56,662 nucleotides of DNA from Acidimicrobiales bacterium (lineage in GTDB: Bacteria; Actinomycetota; Acidimicrobiia; Acidimicrobiales; JAUJNH01): contig JAUJNH010000002.1 of assembly GCA_030448245.1 (NCBI GenBank), positions 111,157 to 167,818 of the forward strand. The letters run 5' to 3'. This document shows, one piece after another, positions 27,255 through 37,056 of this stretch. Made by a program: the position numbers and the translations under genes. Under the pieces are notes generated by a model that saw only the letters and a list, made by a program, of their open reading frames with translations, made no database searches and was not told the origin of the DNA. Positions within the stretch are counted from its first letter, which is position 1; the number at the start of each line of letters is the position of its first letter.

Positions 27255-28295
27255 GTGCGCCAGACGACCTCACAGGCTCAGCCCACGGTAACGGTCGACG
27301 CCTCGACGGCGGGCCGGCCCCTGCTCGAGGTACGTGATCTCCGCACCGAGTACCGGAGCCCAAGCGGGATCGTCCGAGCGGTCGACGGAGTGAGCTTCAC
27401 GATCAACCCGGGCGAGGTGCTGGCCGTGGTCGGCGAGTCCGGCTGTGGCAAGACGGCCACCGCCCTCTCCATCCTCGGGCTCATCCCCCGACACGCCGGC
27501 CAAGTCGTGGGCGGCCAGGTCCTGTTCGAGGGTGAAGACCTTCTGAGCGTGCGGGCCGAGCGGCTCCGCCAGATCCGCGGGGACCGGATCGCCATGATCT
27601 TCCAGGAGCCAACACTCGACCCGGTACGCCGGATCGGTGACCAGATCTCGGAGGTGCTGCGGGCCCACCGGGCTCTGTCCCACCACGACGCCTGGAACCA
27701 GGCCGTCGAGTTCCTCGGCCTGGTGGGCATCCCGAGGGCCGCCGAACGGGCCCGTGACTACCCGCACCAGTTCTCCGGCGGCATGCGTCAGCGGGCCCTG
27801 ATCGCCATGGCCGTCGCCCTCCGGCCCGACCTGCTGATCGCCGACGAGCCGACCACCGCCCTCGACGTCACCATCCAGGCCCAGATCCTCGAGCTTCTCC
27901 TCGAGGTGCGTCGCTCGTTGGGGATGGCAATCCTGCTCATCACCCACGATCTCGGCATCGTGGCCGGCTTCGCTGAGAGGGTGATGGTGATGTACGGCGG
28001 TCGCAAGGTCGAGGAGGCGCCGGTCCGCTCCCTCTACCGCCAGCCGAAGCACCCCTACACCTGGGGACTCCTCGGATGCACGACCCGGCTGGACGGGAAC
28101 AGGCGTGACCGGCTGCCCCAGATCACGGGCGCGCCGCCGAGCCTCATCTCCCCACCCACGGGCTGCCGCTTCGCCCCCCGCTGCCCACACGCCCAGGAGC
28201 TGTGCCGGGCTTCCTACCCGGCTCTGCTCGAGGTGGGCGACAGGCACCGCGCCGCCTGCCATTTCGCCGAGGGGGAGGAATGGGGGAGCTCCTGA
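27255..28295 (+). CDS. peptide-type ABC transporter ATP-binding protein, DppD-like (346 aa)
   Basis: ATPase with Walker [14 protein letters not shown]-loop [13 protein letters not shown], signature [16 protein letters not shown], Walker [13 protein letters not shown] and switch His LITHDLGI. It keeps the C-terminal motif [28 protein letters not shown] at 27243-27248 favours GTG 27255 (6-base spacing) over ATG 27249. The stop overlaps the next ATPase by 16 bp. Confidence 0.92.
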   Translation: MRQTTSQAQPTVTVDASTAGRPLLEVRDLRTEYRSPSGIVRAVDGVSFTINPGEVLAVVGESGCGKTATALSILGLIPRHAGQVVGGQVLFEGEDLLSVRAERLRQIRGDRIAMIFQEPTLDPVRRIGDQISEVLRAHRALSHHDAWNQAVEFLGLVGIPRAAERARDYPHQFSGGMRQRALIAMAVALRPDLLIADEPTTALDVTIQAQILELLLEVRRSLGMAILLITHDLGIVAGFAERVMVMYGGRKVEEAPVRSLYRQPKHPYTWGLLGCTTRLDGNRRDRLPQITGAPPSLISPPTGCRFAPRCPHAQELCRASYPALLEVGDRHRAACHFAEGEEWGSS

Positions 28296-29275
28296 GGGTC
28301 ACCGACGTCGTCAAGCGGTTCCCGGTGGGTCGGGGTCTCCTCCTGCGCAAGCCGACGGCCGAGGTCCACGCCGTTGACGGGGTGAGCTTCACAATCAACA
28401 GCGGTGAGACCTTCGCCTTGGTCGGTGAGTCCGGCTGTGGCAAGACGACCACCGCCAACCTCGTGCTCCGCCTCCTCGATGTGGACGCAGGTCGGATCGA
28501 CTTCGCCGGCGAGGAGATCACCCACCGGAGGGGAAAACGCCTGCGCGAGCTCCGCCGGGACATCCAGATGATCTTCCAGGACCCGGTAGCGAGCCTGAAC
28601 CCCCGCATGACAGTCCGCGACATCGTGGCCGAACCGCTCGTCGCCCAAGGGCGGCGACGAGGAGCTACCGGACAGGTAGCGGAGCTTCTCGAACGGGTAG
28701 GCCTCGACCCAGACCACGCCGGCCGCTACCCCCACGAGTTCTCCGGGGGGCAGCGCCAGCGGATCGGCATCGCCCGCGCCCTGGCCCTCTCACCCAAGCT
28801 CATCGTGTGCGACGAGCCGGTCTCCGCCCTCGACGTCTCAATGCGGGCCCAGGTCCTCAACCTCCTCCTCGATCTGCAGACTGACCTGGGGCTCACCTAC
28901 CTCTTCATCTCCCACGATCTGTCGGTGGTGCGCCACGTCTGTGATCGGGTGGGGGTGATGTACCTGGGCAAGATCGTGGAGGTGGCGAAGCGCGAGCAGC
29001 TGTTCGGTGGTGCCCTGCACCCCTACACGCAGGCTCTCCTTTCGGCCGTGCCGGTGCCCGATCCCGACGTCGAGGTCAAGCGCCGTCGCATCGTCCTCCA
29101 AGGTGAGGTCCCGAGCCCCCTCCATCCGCCCCCGGCCTGCCGGTTCCACACCAGGTGCTGGAAAGTGGAGACCATCTGCCGGAACGAGACGCCGGAGCTC
29201 GAAGTCCGCTGCGGGCAGCACAAAGCATCCTGCCACTTCGCCGAGCCTCGGGCTGCGGTCGAGATCCACGCATAG
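28280..29275 (+). CDS. peptide-type ABC transporter ATP-binding protein, DppF-like (331 aa)
   Basis: Walker [14 protein letters not shown]-loop QMIFQDPVASLNP, signature EFSGGQRQRIGIARAL, Walker B LIVCDEPVSALD, switch His FISHDLSV. It has the C-terminal PPACRFHTRCWKVETICRNE motif that the DppF of the first system lacks. ATG 28280 follows GGGGGAGGA. Last gene of the 22.8-29.3 kb operon. Confidence 0.92.
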   Translation: MGELLRVTDVVKRFPVGRGLLLRKPTAEVHAVDGVSFTINSGETFALVGESGCGKTTTANLVLRLLDVDAGRIDFAGEEITHRRGKRLRELRRDIQMIFQDPVASLNPRMTVRDIVAEPLVAQGRRRGATGQVAELLERVGLDPDHAGRYPHEFSGGQRQRIGIARALALSPKLIVCDEPVSALDVSMRAQVLNLLLDLQTDLGLTYLFISHDLSVVRHVCDRVGVMYLGKIVEVAKREQLFGGALHPYTQALLSAVPVPDPDVEVKRRRIVLQGEVPSPLHPPPACRFHTRCWKVETICRNETPELEVRCGQHKASCHFAEPRAAVEIHA

Positions 29276-30000
29276 CAGCTGCCGTTGATGCAGTGCACGG
29301 TGCAAATCACCGGGTCGATGTTGCGTCAGTGGCAGATGTGGCCGGTACCGTTGCGCACTGCTGCAAGCGCGTCCGATCGGCGTTCGGAATGCTCGCATCG
29401 GCTTGGAGTGGGTGAACGGGTTCGCACAGAACATCTTGGAGTGCAAGAGTGTCGACGGCCTGCCCGGCGGGGCTGGTCGGGAGACAGCAGCGCCGCGAGT
29501 CCTCGAGTTGTGGTCAGAACCGTCAAGACAATGGCTAGGACGCCCCATCCAGAGGCCGACTCCTCCGCCAGGCAGCGATCGGACGGCCGCTACGACTCGG
29601 GACTCGGGCTGCCCTTGGCCCCACGGCTTGGTCGTCGACCCGGCGTTAGGTGGCGCTCGGGCCAGCCTCTGCACGCTCGGCCTTCGGGGGCGCCCCATCC
29701 GCCGGGATGCCCCAGCCCCGGCCGGAGCCTACGAGGTGCCTCTCTCGCCTTACCTTGTTTGCGCCGCAGCCTGGGAAACGGATCCGCCAGCCGGGATCTG
29801 TGGACAACCGGGGAGCTACCGGGAGCGCATGACCGAGTTCAAGGTAAGTCCAAATGGGCCACCGACCCTTGCGACACCACAGGTGAGCCACTCAGGCCGG
29901 CGAACTTCCAAGCGCTCGACGTAATTGGGCAAGGGGTGGTTGGCGTGGTCATCGGAAACCGCGAGTCCTCCGTCATCGGCCCGCCTCGGAGAACCCCTGG
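29276..30000. other. stretch with no recognisable gene
   Basis: Open frames here are Pro/Arg/Ser-rich and match no family I know; codon structure is poor on both strands. Start of the decayed interior. Confidence 0.6.
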
Positions 30001-30741
30001 GTGATCTCGTTAGGTTGGGTTGCGCCCGCTCTCGGGCGAAGGCCGATCCCACACAATTCCTCCCCCGACACCCTCCAACGAGTGGTGGACCTCGCCGTGG
30101 AGATGATCGAGGGATGCGACTTTGCCGGCATCTTCCTGCTCGACGGGGATGTGGTGACCACCCCGGTGCACACCGACCCGGTGGTGATCGAGGTCGACGC
30201 CCTCCAGCACCGCTTCGGGGAGGGCCCCTGCCTCGATGCCATCACCAACGGGGGCGCTGTACGCCGACGACCTGGCCGGCGACGCCCGCTGGCCCCGGTT
30301 CGGGCCGCAGGCGACAGCCGCCGGTGTCCGCACCGTCCTGGCGCTCACCCTGCCCGGCAACGGCACCCACGGGGCCCTCAACCTGTACGCCCGCTACCGG
30401 CAGGCCTTCGGGGTCATCGACCGGGCCAAACCGGGACGATGACGCATGCTGGAACGGAACGGTCGACTTGTTCGCCGGCCTGAACTCCTGCTCCATTGGC
30501 CGGCCTGGCCCACGACGACAACGAACGCCGACTCGACAACCTCCAAGCCGCCCTGGCCACCCGGCTGGTGATCGGCCAAGCCCAGGGCATCCTCATCGAG
30601 CGTGAGCGCATCACCCCCGACCAGGCCTTCGACGTCCTGCGCCGAGCCTCCCAGCACCTCAACATCATGCTCCGGGACGTGGCCTGGGCCCTCGTCGACA
30701 CCGGAGAGCAACCGCAGACCGGCCCACCACCGACGCCGTAG
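30001..30741 (+). pseudogene. GAF-ANTAR regulator, frameshifted
   Basis: A GAF sensor domain followed by an ANTAR RNA-binding domain, the layout of actinobacterial antiterminators. Frame 1 from GTG 30001: TLQRVVDLAVEMIEGCDFAG, DALQHRFGEGPCLDAITN. At about 30250 it shifts: ALYADDLAGDARWPRFGPQA, RTVLALTLPG, LNLYARYRQAFGVIDRAK. A second shift near 30435 precedes the ANTAR part (LATRLVIGQAQGILIERE, ITPDQAFDVLRRASQHLNI). The ANTAR domain is intact and could be made from TTG 30496, but the full protein cannot. Confidence 0.8.
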
Positions 30742-31532
30742 CGTCAGGCCTGTACCTCGAACACGGGGGGCGGTCTCGCGCCGATGCCGAGGTCGGGCCG
30801 TGGTGCGGTCGGCGACCGCCGAGGCGGCTGCCCGGGTACGCCGAAGAGCTCGCCCAACGACCCCACCGGGGGTCTCAACGACGTAGTAGGCGCCAACGGC
30901 TCCGCTCGCCGCACCCCCCTTCTGCCGCTTGCCGGCTCCTGACAGGAGGTCCGGGCTGTGCCCTCGGACCTACATTGCGGCGCGAGGCTCGACGCCGTAG
31001 GCGTAGACGATGACGTCGTCGGGGTAGGTGCGCCTCTTCTTGTCGCGAACGCCGGTCGCGGGGCCCCGAGGGCGCACGAGGCCGGCAGCGAACTCGGGCA
31101 CCTGGAACGGCCGCGCAGGCCCATCCTGCGCGGCTGCACGTTCCCGCCGGTAGCCGTAGAGCCGGCTGAGTGAGACGACGACGAAGGGGTTGGGGCACCG
31201 GGGCGTGGGCGGCAAGGACCGACGCCAGAGCCACATTGTTCTCATCGAACGCGTTCGGGCTTGTGGTGGGTCGGACGCTGTGCCTGCTGCCACCCGACCA
31301 AGTCGCCGGTCCTGGTGGAGGAACCCACGACCGCCGGAACCTGAGTCCGGCAACTACCCGGCGGCGGATGGCGGGGGCCCCCGCCCGCGAGCATCGATCC
31401 ACCAGGTCGAAGGCGACGTCCGGGGCTCTGGCCTGGCGCACCTGGAACTCCCCGACTGGGCTGACGCCCGCACCGAACCCTGGCCCGGTGGCTCGGCCCA
31501 CGGCCTCGCTGCCACGGCGTTGCTGCTGCGGT
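30742..31532. other. stretch with only a possible GAF remnant
   Basis: On the minus strand around 31190-31260 SPNAFDENNVALASVLAAHA resembles the end of another GAF domain. The rest is Arg/Pro-rich in all frames. No intact gene is supported. Confidence 0.4.
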
Positions 31533-31856
31533 TCAGGCCGCCGTGGTCAGCAACGAGCGAATCGCCTCGACGTCCCCAGGTTCCAGGTGATCGAAGACGA
31601 GGCGGTAGGTCCAGCCGTCGCGGTTCTGCTCACCACCGGTCACCACCGCCGGGGCGACCACGTCTCGGCCGCCGGGCAGCTCGACGTGGACGGTCGTCTC
31701 ACAGGAGCACGGCAGCGGCCCAGTCAACCGGGCCGACAGCCCGCTGACGCCGAGGCCGACCGTTTCGCCCGTCGAGACACCAAAGTCCCTCTCGGTGTCC
31801 ACCACGTGCAACGGGAGCCGGACCGCGGCGTCGGGCGGCCAAGTGTTCATGACCAT
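31533..31856 (-). CDS. PilZ-like domain protein (107 aa)
   Basis: A single small beta-barrel domain: AVRLPLHVVDTERDFGVSTG, ETVGLGVSGLSARL, LPCSCETTVHVELPGG, VVAPAVVTGGEQNRDGWTYR, LVFDHLEPGDVEAIRSLL. The VSGLSARL strand and FDHLEPGDVEAI end are like PilZ domains, which bind cyclic di-GMP. The c-di-GMP motif RxxxR...[DN]xSxxG is not complete, so binding is doubtful. ATG 31856 or the ATG two codons later are both possible starts. Confidence 0.6.
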   Translation of the reverse strand: MVMNTWPPDAAVRLPLHVVDTERDFGVSTGETVGLGVSGLSARLTGPLPCSCETTVHVELPGGRDVVAPAVVTGGEQNRDGWTYRLVFDHLEPGDVEAIRSLLTTAA

Positions 31857-32246
31857 AGGAACGTCCTCGACCGACGGTCTCTTCCCACCCCGCTAAGCGC
31901 CAGGCGTCGAGGGTGCTCAAAGCGCGCGTCCGCAGTCGGGCGGCCGGTCGCAAGCCGGTTCTGGCGCTGGATCGCAGTGGTCGCCGCCCCCTCGAGGCGG
32001 CCGAACAGACTTTGATCGTCCGCTGGAGCAGCTTGGTGACGCGGTGCAGCCTGTCGACGACGTCTTGGGAGGTCATGCACGCGCAACTCCTCGCACACGC
32101 GGGCCCCGAAACTGTTGCCCCTGAAGACCCCGGATCGCTGGCCTCTACCCGTTCGTCCCCATCCGCAACATGCATCGCGATCCTGCACCCAGCGGGACAG
32201 CTGCGCGGGCACACCGGCTGTGTCTCGTTGAGGGCCGCTTCAACCC
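31857..32246. other. stretch with no recognisable gene
   Basis: A minus-strand frame (MTSQDVVDRLHRVTKLLQR, from about 32075) is weakly helical but overlaps the PilZ-like gene and has no family; I do not call it. Confidence 0.5.
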
Positions 32247-32330
32247 TCAGCGCTTAGCCAGAGGGATGCCCAAGAGGGTGCCCAGGACGAGGCCGCCTGC
32301 GGCGGCAACCATCACGGCCCAGCCGACCAC
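32247..32330 (-). CDS. possible 27-aa hydrophobic peptide
   Basis: GTG 32330 directly after a TAA opens VVGWAVMVAAAGGLVLGTLL, ending GIPLAKR. One membrane helix with a basic end, as in small membrane peptides. No good ribosome binding site; may be the end of a decayed membrane gene. Confidence 0.2.
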   Translation of the reverse strand: MVGWAVMVAAAGGLVLGTLLGIPLAKR

Positions 32331-32657
32331 TTACCCGCGACTGAACCGATCGACCCGACTACCCCGCCCGCCGGACCGGTGAACACATTGATCTGATGAA
32401 TGGCTTTCCACGGCCCGTTCGTTGGCTGGGCGGTCCACTCCGCCCGAGCAGCAACTGGCACAGCTTGAAGCCGTGGACGACGAACGTGAGGTGTCGGCGA
32501 CGGCGAAACAACAAACCTTTTCGGCTCCCGACGACGAACCTCACGAGCGACACGTCCGCCCTCCTCCGGGACCGGGTTCCAAGCACGGGCCGCTGCTGTC
32601 CATGACACCGCGTCTTTCCGGCGTCATGGTGAGCCGGACATGGCCACCCGGTCAAGG
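32331..32657. other. stretch with no recognisable gene
   Basis: No open frame with family resemblance on either strand and no structured repeat seen. Confidence 0.5.
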
Positions 32658-33053
32658 TCAGTCAGAGATGCTCTCTCGCTTCTCCAGGCCATAGGCCGCC
32701 CGGAGCTGTTCGACCTGCTCGCCGGCGGTCTCGTCGGAGGCCATGAGGTGGGCCAACGCCTCAGCCAAGGCATTCAGCTTCCGCTGCGTCGCTTTGGCAT
32801 TACGCCACTGCTCGTTCTCGAGCAGGGCTACCAGCATGAGCGTGACCACCCCGACCACGACCACCACGACGTCGATCCAGTGGTGCGAGAAGCCTACGGA
32901 GGGACCGAACGCCAGCCAGGCGACGAAAGCAGCAAGGATCCCAACGAAGAAGCCCGACCGGGCCGCCAGGGTCGACGCTCGGTCAGCGAAACCGTCGAAG
33001 CGTCCACGCTTCTCGCTCACCTCTGTGGGCCTAGTGGGATGCTGGTCTGCCAC
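32658..33053 (-). CDS. low-affinity iron permease-like membrane protein (131 aa)
   Basis: The small Fet4-like family: FDGFADRASTLAARSGFFVG, a first helix (FVGILAAFVAWLAFGPSVG), HHWIDVVVVVVGVVTLMLVA (second helix), then LLENEQWRNAKATQRKLNAL and AEALAHLM. The helix-NxxxR-K-LNALxxALAxLM ending is diagnostic. GTG 33053 has AGAAGGA 4-5 bases upstream. Despite the family name, transport has been shown for few bacterial members. Confidence 0.75.
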   Translation of the reverse strand: MADQHPTRPTEVSEKRGRFDGFADRASTLAARSGFFVGILAAFVAWLAFGPSVGFSHHWIDVVVVVVGVVTLMLVALLENEQWRNAKATQRKLNALAEALAHLMASDETAGEQVEQLRAAYGLEKRESISD

Positions 33054-33185
33054 TCGTCCTTCTTTGGCCGTCCGCCCGGAGAGGTGGAGTCGCGAGCGCT
33101 GCTCTCCTACCCCGCCCGAGCCGATCAAACGACGATCTCGCAGCCCAGGGCTCCATCGTCATGTCCTGCGGTGTGTTCCCTGCAG

Positions 33186-33255
33186 CCGGACGATACGACG
33201 GCCAGGCAACGGATCTCACCGTCACGCAGGCCGTAGTAGACGAGCGTGAAGAAGG
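33186..33255 (-). mobile_element. remnant of an IS110-type transposase end
   Basis: On the minus strand FFTLVYYGLRDGEIRCLA copies the C-terminus of the IS110 transposase at 49.7-50.7 kb (LLTLVYYGLRDGEIRCLA). Nothing else of the element remains; it lies against the nuoA remnant. Confidence 0.75.
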
Positions 33256-33264
33256 GGCTGTGGC

Positions 33265-33549
33265 CGTTCCGAGCCCCGTTCCTGGGCGGCGGTCTGCCGG
33301 AGACGCATGCGTGGGGCCGGTTCCACGCCCGCTACTACCCACCACCCCCGGGGTGCGGACCCACCCTCCTGCGGTGATGACCCCTCGTCTTCGTCGCCTT
33401 TGAGATGGAGATGATGTTCATGTACCCGTGGGCGGTCGTCTTCGTCGAGGAGGGCATGACCGCGTTCGCCGACATGGGCGTGTTCCCTGGGGTTGTTGTC
33501 GCTCGGGATCCTGTACGCCTGGCGTGAGGGCGCTTTCAGGTGGCAGTAG
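33265..33549 (+). pseudogene. nuoA: C-terminal remnant of NADH-quinone oxidoreductase subunit A
   Basis: Pieces of NuoA lie in order: GGGLPETHAWGRFHARYY (about 33270-33335), then after a degraded patch LVFVAFEMEMMFMYPWAVVF, VEEGMTAFADMGVF, and, after a one-base slip near 33496, LGLLSLGILYAWREGAFRWQ and TAG at 33547. NuoA is a membrane subunit of complex I. The N-terminus is gone and no other nuo gene is here, so this is a stray dead fragment, probably carried by a rearrangement next to the IS110 end. Confidence 0.75.
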
Positions 33550-33727
33550 CGGCGGGCCTCTCAGGTGGCCCCATGACCGTGGCGGGCGACAAACGGGGCG
33601 GCAGGATCGACCGTGGCGGCGATCACCCAGGACCGAACCGTGAGATTGCACCTCACGATCTCGACATGGTGTAGGACTGAGGGTGTGGGCTGCCAGCCCA
33701 AGAACGAGCAGGAGAGCGCGGAGCTGA

Positions 33728-33934
33728 ATGACAGTCGGCGCCGTGGTCGTCATCGTGAGCCTTGTCGCTGGCTGCGGCCTGGCCCTGTGGGCGAGCCGCA
33801 GACGTCGCCGCCGGCGCCGCTCCGCTCAGCACATCCAAGACGGCCGCGGTCTGCCACCCGAAGTCGCTGCCAGCCTTGACCGTGCCCGCCGTCGAGCCAG
33901 GCGCTCATCCTCCTGGCCGACAGGGCACGAATGA
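33728..33934 (+). CDS. small membrane protein (68 aa)
   Basis: MTVGAVVVIVSLVAGCGLAL is one membrane helix, followed by a strongly basic stretch (SRRRRRRRRSAQ) and a helical acidic/basic tail. GGAG lies 5 bases before ATG 33728. No family recognised. Confidence 0.4.
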   Translation: MTVGAVVVIVSLVAGCGLALWASRRRRRRRRSAQHIQDGRGLPPEVAASLDRARRRARRSSSWPTGHE

Positions 33935-34036
33935 CGATGCCGATCAGCCATCGCGCCTCGTCCCACCATCGACGGACCGCCGCGCCGATCCAGGCCATCC
34001 CGCTCAAGGTCGCCCTCACACCGGCAGGCCCCCTGG

Positions 34037-34307
34037 GTGAAGAAGACGCTGAAGGTCGTGGCCCTGCTCGAAGCCGTCAGCCTTTTTGGTTCCTCTTGCT
34101 GCCACCGTGGCGAGGTCGCGGCCGAGCAGCCACAGGCCGTCAAGGTCATGGGCCCCCGTTCACGGCACGCTCTTCATCGTCTACGTGCTGTTGGTGCTAG
34201 TCGTTGCTCAGGATGGCCATTGGCGTCTCACAGGGAGGCTTCTGACCCTGCTCTGCACTGTTCTGCCCTTCGGCGGGTTCGTCGCCGACCGCAAGCTCAT
34301 CGACTAG
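34037..34307 (+). pseudogene. DUF3817 membrane protein, frameshifted
   Basis: GTG 34037 begins MKKTLKVVALLEAVS as in DUF3817. The family sequence then alternates between two frames (FLVPLAATVAR; AEQPQAVKVMGP; VHGTLFIVYVLLVLVVAQDG) and ends LLTLLCTVLPFGGFVADRKL with the expected PFGxFxADRKL signature. At least three shifts are needed for one protein, so it is decayed. The stop overlaps the IS3 remnant tail to tail. Confidence 0.75.
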
Positions 34308-34466
34308 CACTCGATCCACTTGAAGATCGCCGCCGCCAGCTGGCGGCGAGTTGTCCAGTAGTGCTCGTCGAGCAGTTCGAGCTGCAGGGTGTGGAAGAAG
34401 CTCTCGGCCATGCTGTTGTCGTAGGCGTCACCGATGCTCCGGTTGCGCCAGCTTGCCTTGGCCACC
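34304..34466 (-). mobile_element. IS3-type transposase C-terminal remnant
   Basis: Minus-strand frame: RNRSIGDAYDNSMAESFFHT, LQLELLDEHYWTTRRQLAAA, IFKWIEC stop. GDAYDNSMAESFF holds the last catalytic Glu of DDE transposases of the IS3 family. Only about 50 residues remain. Confidence 0.8.
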
Positions 34467-35032
34467 GGAAAGCCACTGCGGGCGGTGGCCTGCCCCTGCT
34501 CTGGGGGCTACCCCAGGAAGTTTTGTCTTCGTGCAGGCAAGGGCGTAGAGGGGCTTGGGCAGAGGAGTGGTTGCGGTGGCTGTTCGACACGCACCTCCCG
34601 CCAAGGGGCTTCGAGCTAGTGCAGGTCGCACGACGCGTCCTCGTCGTGCGCGGCTCCTCGAAGTGGGTGACGGCCACGTGCACTGAGCGGGTGGGGCGAC
34701 CAGGAGCGTCGCCGCTATGACGATGTCGCCGTGCTGCAACTGAGAGCGATGCGCCACCTGGCCCATTCGGGGTTGGACGTGGCCCGCCACGGCCCCGAGA
34801 TGGGCCAGGTCGACCTAACCGGCCCCGTGGTCATGATCGTCGGCAGCCACCCTGAGGTCTTGGACCGCCTTAATCAGTTCCTCCGCAAACGGCCCGACCG
34901 GCCAATCAGGCCCCGCGGGGAGGTCATGTCACCAGGGTGCGGGGGCGCCGCCGTTTGGGTGCAGAAGGGGGGCGACGTCCACGGAAGGGGGCAGCCGACG
35001 CGTCGGGTCACAGCGTCGGCGGCCCGTCACGT
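34467..35032. other. stretch with no recognisable gene
   Basis: A plus-strand frame near 34731-34930 (GQVDLTGPVVMIVGSHPEVL) has passable codon structure but no family, and it runs into a tail antisense to the next gene. Confidence 0.45.
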
Positions 35033-36676
35033 TCAGCTGGCCGTCTTGGTGAAGGCCACAACTTGGCGACCGCTGAGGGCGATGCCTTCTCTGCTGGCCA
35101 CTCCGGCGAGGGCGTCAGGGGCGAGAGCCGGGACTGAGGTGAAGCGGGCGTCGGCGGTCAGGGTGGCCTGCCACTCGGTGCAGCGGAGAGTCATCTGGGC
35201 GAACCAGGGAAGCGTCGATGGCCCGGCGCCTGGTTGAGCGCAGACGAGCAGGACCTTTGAGCCGACGGGGGCGGCGTCGAGCTGAGGCTGGAACGATCTT
35301 GCCGGGGTGGCCGCTTGCATGCGAGTGAGGGCGTCGCGCCAGTCGGCCACACCGGGGTCTTCGACCGGGCCCATGGCGGTGGCGAACCGGAGCCCGACGG
35401 GGAGGTAGTAGGCGAGGACGGGTACCTCTTCCATCTGCATTGCGACGACGAGGTCACCTGTGTGCAGGCCGGGCTTCACGGCGTCGGCCAAGGGTTTGAC
35501 GTCGGCTTTGTAGTCCAGCCGGGTCGGGGGACGGAGCCCGGTGACCCGCCCGAAGGGCTGGACCCAGACGACCAGGATGAGGGCGAGGGCCAGCTTCCCG
35601 GGGTTTCCGCCCTGGGCAAGGCCGAGTGCGGCCAGGAGCAGCATGGCGGGGACGCAGACGGCCAAGTAGCGGGGTGCCCACGACGGGGAGACCTGGGCGC
35701 CCAGCCAGCCGATGGCGACAGGGACGATGGCGATCAGAGCGACGGCCAGCAGCGACGGCCGCAGCGACTCTTGGCGCCGGAGCAGGACCCACAACGCCGG
35801 AGCAGCGACGAGCACGAGGGCGACGAGGACCCGTTCGTGGGTGTCACCGAGCACGGCGGCGACCACCGATACTGCTTCGCGCAGCACAGGGCGTGAGGAC
35901 CAGGGGGCCCCGGTGTTGGCTCGCTGGTAGGCCAGGGTGGGCAACCAGGGAAGGTAGGCGACCCCGACGGCACCGAAGGTGAGTGTGGCGTCGAGCCAGA
36001 ACCGGCGACGGTCGACTGCCGCCTTTGCGCACGGGACGAGGGCCACGAGCAGTCCGGCGGTAAGCCACAGTCCCCAGTTGTGGGTGTACAGCACCAACGC
36101 CAGGGCCGGAGCGAACATCCCCAGGTAGCGGCGGCGACCGAACGCGAACCCATGGAGGAACGAGGCGGTGGCGACTAGTGTTAGCAGCGACAGCAAGGCG
36201 TACATGCGGGTCTCGGTGGCGAAGTAGGCCAGGAATGGGCTCATTGCGACCAGGGCCGCGAAGGTCCAGCCAACCCGGCGCCCGAACAGGCTCCAGCCCG
36301 CCCACAACGCCACGGGGATCGCCGCCAGCGACACGGTCAGCGACAGGGCGTGGGTGGCGGTCTCCGAGGCCCCGAACAGGGCCATCCACCCGTGGAGGAT
36401 AAGGTAGTACAACGGCGGCGAGCCGTCCTGGCGCAACAGCCCGGGTATGTCGCTGAGCGGATGCGACGCCACCCCGACCGAGATGCCCTCGTCCATCCAC
36501 AGCCAGCTGTCCAGATCACCCAGCCGGAGCGCCAGTGATGCCACGACCAGACCGACTAGCAACCCGACGACCGCCACCGGCCCACCGGTCCTGCCGCCTG
36601 AACCCTGACCGAACGGTCCCGGGCGCACCAGGCGCAACGGAGAGCAACGCGTCGCAGCGTCCTCCGACAGCGACAC
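35033..36676 (-). CDS. GT39-type membrane glycosyltransferase (547 aa)
   Basis: GT-C fold mannosyl/arabinosyl-type transferase using a polyprenyl-linked sugar at the outer face. First loop LDSWLWMDEGISVGVASHPL with the catalytic-type DE pair, then GSPPLYYLILHGWMALFGAS, LVAMSPFLAYFATETRMYAL and about nine or ten membrane helices. The C-terminal about 170 residues are a soluble extracytoplasmic domain (DLVVAMQMEEVPVLAYYLPV). GTG 36676 is chosen; the longer frame to 36886 adds an Arg-rich non-conserved stretch, and GTG 36577 is a shorter option. The next gene on the same strand is also a polytopic GT-C-like protein. Confidence 0.75.
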   Translation of the reverse strand: MSLSEDAATRCSPLRLVRPGPFGQGSGGRTGGPVAVVGLLVGLVVASLALRLGDLDSWLWMDEGISVGVASHPLSDIPGLLRQDGSPPLYYLILHGWMALFGASETATHALSLTVSLAAIPVALWAGWSLFGRRVGWTFAALVAMSPFLAYFATETRMYALLSLLTLVATASFLHGFAFGRRRYLGMFAPALALVLYTHNWGLWLTAGLLVALVPCAKAAVDRRRFWLDATLTFGAVGVAYLPWLPTLAYQRANTGAPWSSRPVLREAVSVVAAVLGDTHERVLVALVLVAAPALWVLLRRQESLRPSLLAVALIAIVPVAIGWLGAQVSPSWAPRYLAVCVPAMLLLAALGLAQGGNPGKLALALILVVWVQPFGRVTGLRPPTRLDYKADVKPLADAVKPGLHTGDLVVAMQMEEVPVLAYYLPVGLRFATAMGPVEDPGVADWRDALTRMQAATPARSFQPQLDAAPVGSKVLLVCAQPGAGPSTLPWFAQMTLRCTEWQATLTADARFTSVPALAPDALAGVASREGIALSGRQVVAFTKTAS

Positions 36677-37056
36677 GCCCGAGCCCAAAGATCCACGGTG
36701 CGTCCGGCCAACCGCTCGTCGGCGGCTGCGTGTCTCCTGCTGCGGCCGGCCGTCCGACAGCGACCCGCTGCGTCGGCGCCGGTTCCCCTCCACAGTCACC
36801 GCACCCCTCCTACACGAGCGAACCGGAGCGCTGGGCGCGCCAACAAGGACTACTTCGACGCCGCCGACCGCATCGGATGACGTCAAAACCGGTGGTCGCG
36901 CGGCGACCTCGCTGCAAGTACCAAGATGGCAGTGTTGTCCACGGCTCGCCTCGCCGCCCGTAGCACCCGCTGAAGTGTGGCTTGCGGTGCATGGTCACCG
37001 CTGGAACTCGAGCCACGGCGAGAAGCATGGTGCGCGGAGGACCCTTGGCATCCGGA

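Noticed and set aside
31699..32214. Minus-strand frame beginning MTSQDVVDRL
   Set aside because: Overlaps the PilZ-like gene out of frame and becomes Arg-rich low complexity after 20 residues.
35315..35896. Long plus-strand frame inside the GT39 gene
   Set aside because: Gly/Asp-rich shadow of the minus-strand gene without any family resemblance.
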